Source of the DNA: Schistocephalus solidus
Lineage: Eukaryota > Platyhelminthes > Cestoda > Diphyllobothriidea > Diphyllobothriidae
Reading direction: 5' to 3'
DNA: 64,000 nt
NCBI GenBank assembly: GCA_017591395.1
Contig: WEDG01001425.1
Span: forward strand, 62,001-126,000
Below the pieces are notes generated by a model. The model made no database searches. It saw only the letters and a list, made by a program, of their open reading frames with translations, and was not told where the DNA came from. Positions 61,625 through 64,000 of the stretch are shown piece by piece (within the stretch, counting starts at the first letter, position 1; the number at the start of each line of letters is the position of its first letter). Position numbers and translations under genes: made by a program.

Positions 61625-63357
61625 ATGAGTAAACGCGATGAGTGGGAAGTTGTGACAGATAAGACCGATGAGAAATTGGAAATCACCCACGAAGAACCAA
61701 AGGACAGGTTAGATTTAAATATTTGTATATTTTTCTCAAGGTTTTACGGCATCTACGTTATTTTCTTTTTTATCGGCATTGGAACCCTCCTACCTTGGAA
61801 CTTCTTCATCACAGCCGATTCAGTAATAAAATAATCAAGTCATTTTCCTTAGTATTTCAAATATCAGCTTCGAAACAGAAGCCTCTTGGTCAATGAAAAT
61901 CCTTTAGCACCAGAGCATCGAACAAATGAACAAAAAATGTTTGCGAACAACATCGCTCTTTGTACAATGATTCCATTAGCGTTTACGAATTTCGCAAACT
62001 TGATATTAAAAGAATAGTAAGCTCCCTGTTTGGGTTAACCTTTAAGTCTCTCCGCCCCAATTCGAGTATTTTCTAGCAGTCTGCTAGTATTATGTATGTT
62101 TATTATCACCGTTATCCTTACAAAAGTGACAGTTGGTAAGACCATCTCTCTTTAACTAAACTTATAATAGAAACCTACACTTTCTTCGTTGTCACACTTG
62201 CTTCCGTTGTTTTCATAAACAGTAAGTTCTTATTTAAAATAAAAACATTTTCGTCTCAGTCGGAAGTTCCATTGTGCAGGGAAGCACGTACGGCATTTTA
62301 TCAATGCTGCCTGCATCAAATGCTCGAGGATATTTAGAGGGACAGGTACGTTTTCCGGATAAGTTGCATTGATTGAACAGGTAGTAAATCCATTTCTTGC
62401 GGAATAAAATAACTGCTCTTTATATATTTATGTTGCAGAACCCAATGTAACTTCTTTGCATTTATTAAGTAGAATGTAGTTACATTACAACTTTTTCCTC
62501 CACCTAACACTTTTCTGTTTAAACAGTGCCTTCTTTCTATATTTTAATTGCCAAATTTACCAAAAATATGTTTCCTTAAACAAAGATTCAACATACTGAG
62601 CGTTCTTTTTATAATTAAAGGCTGTTGCGGGCATAACTGCTGCCGTGGCAAATTTAATAACAATATCCGTATCTGCAGACTGGACGAACGTCGGTTTCAT
62701 ATATTTCCTCGTCGCTGTGTTCATTATTTCCCTGACATTTATACTGTTTATTCTGCTCTTTCGTTCGGTAAGTAAAAATGAAAAAGACATATAAAGCCCT
62801 TTACATATTATTTTAAATAATATATTTGCTTAACATTACTGACTGACTTTCTAGAAATACTATAAGTTTTATATACGTCGAGCAACGGCAAAAGCGGTTG
62901 AAACAACCAGTCAACATGGCTGTGCACAACTACGATTGACGATAAGAAACCTTTTCAAAGCTATGTGGGACGTTCGAATAACAGGAGTTTGCGTATTTGT
63001 GGTATTCACCGTAACACTTTCAATATATCCCAGTATGCTTTTACTCATTGTACCAAACGACTACTCGAAAAGCAGTCTTTGGAAAAGTAAGCCAAAGTTT
63101 ATATATCTTAAAGCCTTGTTATTGAATTCAATTGCTTACTGTTAATTTATTCACTTATCTCAAAAACGCAAATATTCTTAGGCGTTATAAGCCTTTTTAT
63201 GATGCCTTCAGATACGTTGCATTACACAATACACTGGACATTATCACTCAACATTTATTTACTTTTTAAAGGTACCTACTTCATACCTGTGTCAGTGTTC
63301 CTTAGCTTTAATGTTTGCGACTATATCGGACGGGCCTTGGTTGCCTTATGCAAATGG
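61625..63357 (+). CDS. Equilibrative nucleoside transporter (SLC29/ENT family), 3-prime end outside window
   Basis: Membrane carrier that moves nucleosides down their gradient; for a purine-auxotrophic parasite this would be a salvage route (inference). Exons: 61625-61822, 61853-62016, 62080-62135, 62171-62221, 62260-62345, 62621-62767, 62855-63086, 63272-63357. They join to exactly 1020 nt, 340 residues, no stop, with GT-AG borders and matching phases. TM1 carries [11 protein letters not shown] (residues 51-61), the ENT hallmark. Then come the [13 protein letters not shown] segment (TM2, about 88-100), TM3 (121-139), TM4 (141-160), [13 protein letters not shown] (163-175), TM6 (about 208-232), a short charged loop (235-275), TM7 and TM8. 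TM8 has NVCDYIGR with the conserved Asp328 and Arg332. ENTs usually have 11 TMs and about 430-480 residues, so roughly the last quarter is missing; I found no convincing ninth exon before 64000. The ATG is the only one upstream of TM1 in frame and gives a normal short cytoplasmic N-terminus. Subtype (ENT1/2/3) is not decided. Confidence 0.93.
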
Positions 63358-64000
63358 GTATGTTCTGTTTTTAACATTAGATACATATCAGTGTAAAGGA
63401 ACCAAGTAGTTTTTACAGTCACGTTTTTTGCTGTTTACTACGGAATAAACCTTCGGTGAACGTTCATGCTGTAGACATGCAAACAAAGGCCCATAAAGAA
63501 TCTTTTTCAGTAAACAAATTATGCTTATTTATTTTTGCAAAATTATGAGTAACCATACAACAGATAAAATCACAGCAAGCTATAACTACCTCTATTTCTA
63601 CTATGGACACGTATCAATGTGTTGCCGTATTAGTTAATACACATTTCCTTTAAAATGGGCATCGTATATTGAAATTAATTTCAGCTGTCTGCTTTTGGAA
63701 AAATTTTAACCTCCAAATTCCAAGATCATCTCAGTTGTAAGCATTATACAGAACTATGTTTCGTCGCTTTTTACAAGACTAGGCAGAATGTACGTCAATA
63801 ATGCCATGAATGCACAAACATTCTATATTTATTTGCAGGGCTACTACGAAAACCGAGTGCTGGATTAAAAATATCTTTCAAATTATTATTTGATTGGATA
63901 CTGAATCCACGAGAATGCCCTTCGTTTTGGAATGGCTTATTTAAGTAATTAAACACTGCAGTTATCCAGCTTCCCTAAAAAATCGAATAGGAAACGAGCA
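63358..64000 (+). other. Transporter intron running to the window end
   Basis: Begins with the donor GTATGTTC after Trp340. I looked for the conserved text of the following ENT segments (the LPxLVLxRxVFIP-like TM9 region) after each AG and did not find it. It is at least 643 nt, already longer than all other introns of the gene. Confidence 0.6.

Noticed and set aside
63661..63960. Ninth exon of the nucleoside transporter
   Set aside because: Frames after the AG at about 63684 and at about 63838 are open for a while, but the residues do not match the conserved TM9-TM11 text of ENT proteins.
1..64000. CRISPR array, operon, phage or plasmid genes
   Set aside because: No regularly spaced repeats with spacers and no closely packed frames; the intron-containing gene and retroelement relics show nuclear animal DNA.

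Overview
The window is nuclear DNA of a flatworm (Platyhelminthes), most likely a tapeworm; I cannot go below that level with confidence. The base composition is AT-rich. Only one clear gene is present and it is split by very short GT-AG introns. The rest is sparse intergenic DNA full of decayed retroelements: CR1-like and RTE-like LINEs, Penelope-like elements (PLEs) with GIY-YIG endonuclease tails, tRNA-derived SINEs and an LTR-element Gag fragment. Similar relics are, from general knowledge, abundant in flatworm genomes. There is no bacterial-style gene packing, and nearly all open frames outside the elements are chance frames.

Layout. About 0.2-5.1 kb: the 3-prime tail of a CR1-like LINE on the minus strand (159-236), a 159-bp tandem duplication (2717-3036), then a long frameshifted LINE reverse transcriptase ending in a TC-repeat tail (3037-5144). 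9.1-11.1 kb: two groups of tRNA-derived SINE fragments in inverted orientation, one fragment bounded by a 12-bp direct repeat. 14.4-14.8 kb: a GC-rich repeat block. 19.6 and 50.0 kb: hammerhead-ribozyme-like motifs on the minus strand. 26.5 and 28.7 kb: two copies of a PLE-terminus-like repeat, followed at 29.1-29.6 kb by a PLE reverse transcriptase piece. 34.6-38.2 kb: two same-strand copies of a dispersed repeat I do not recognise. 39.6-39.9 kb: a CAT/ATC microsatellite. 41.9-42.4, 45.9-46.5 and 56.3-56.7 kb: PLE endonuclease ends, the second arranged as an inverted pair and the third followed by a hammerhead-like fold. 52.3 and 54.1 kb: another LINE tail and a fairly complete SINE. 53.57-53.72 kb: a possible terminal exon of an unknown gene. 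59.9-61.3 kb: a Gag fragment and the 5-prime part of an RTE-like LINE.

The only confident host gene starts at 61625 on the plus strand: an equilibrative nucleoside transporter (SLC29/ENT family). Eight exons join into 340 uninterrupted residues with GT-AG splice sites and consistent phases. The last transmembrane segments lie beyond the window end. Its introns in the window are 30, 63, 35, 38, 275, 87 and 185 nt.

I found no RNA gene, CRISPR array, operon or intact mobile element, and nothing I would call a new multi-gene system. The observations most worth following are the hammerhead-like motifs linked to PLE debris, the unrecognised 34.6/37.5 kb repeat family, and the 30-nt intron in the transporter. 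All calls come from reading the sequence and from memory of protein families; no database search was run.
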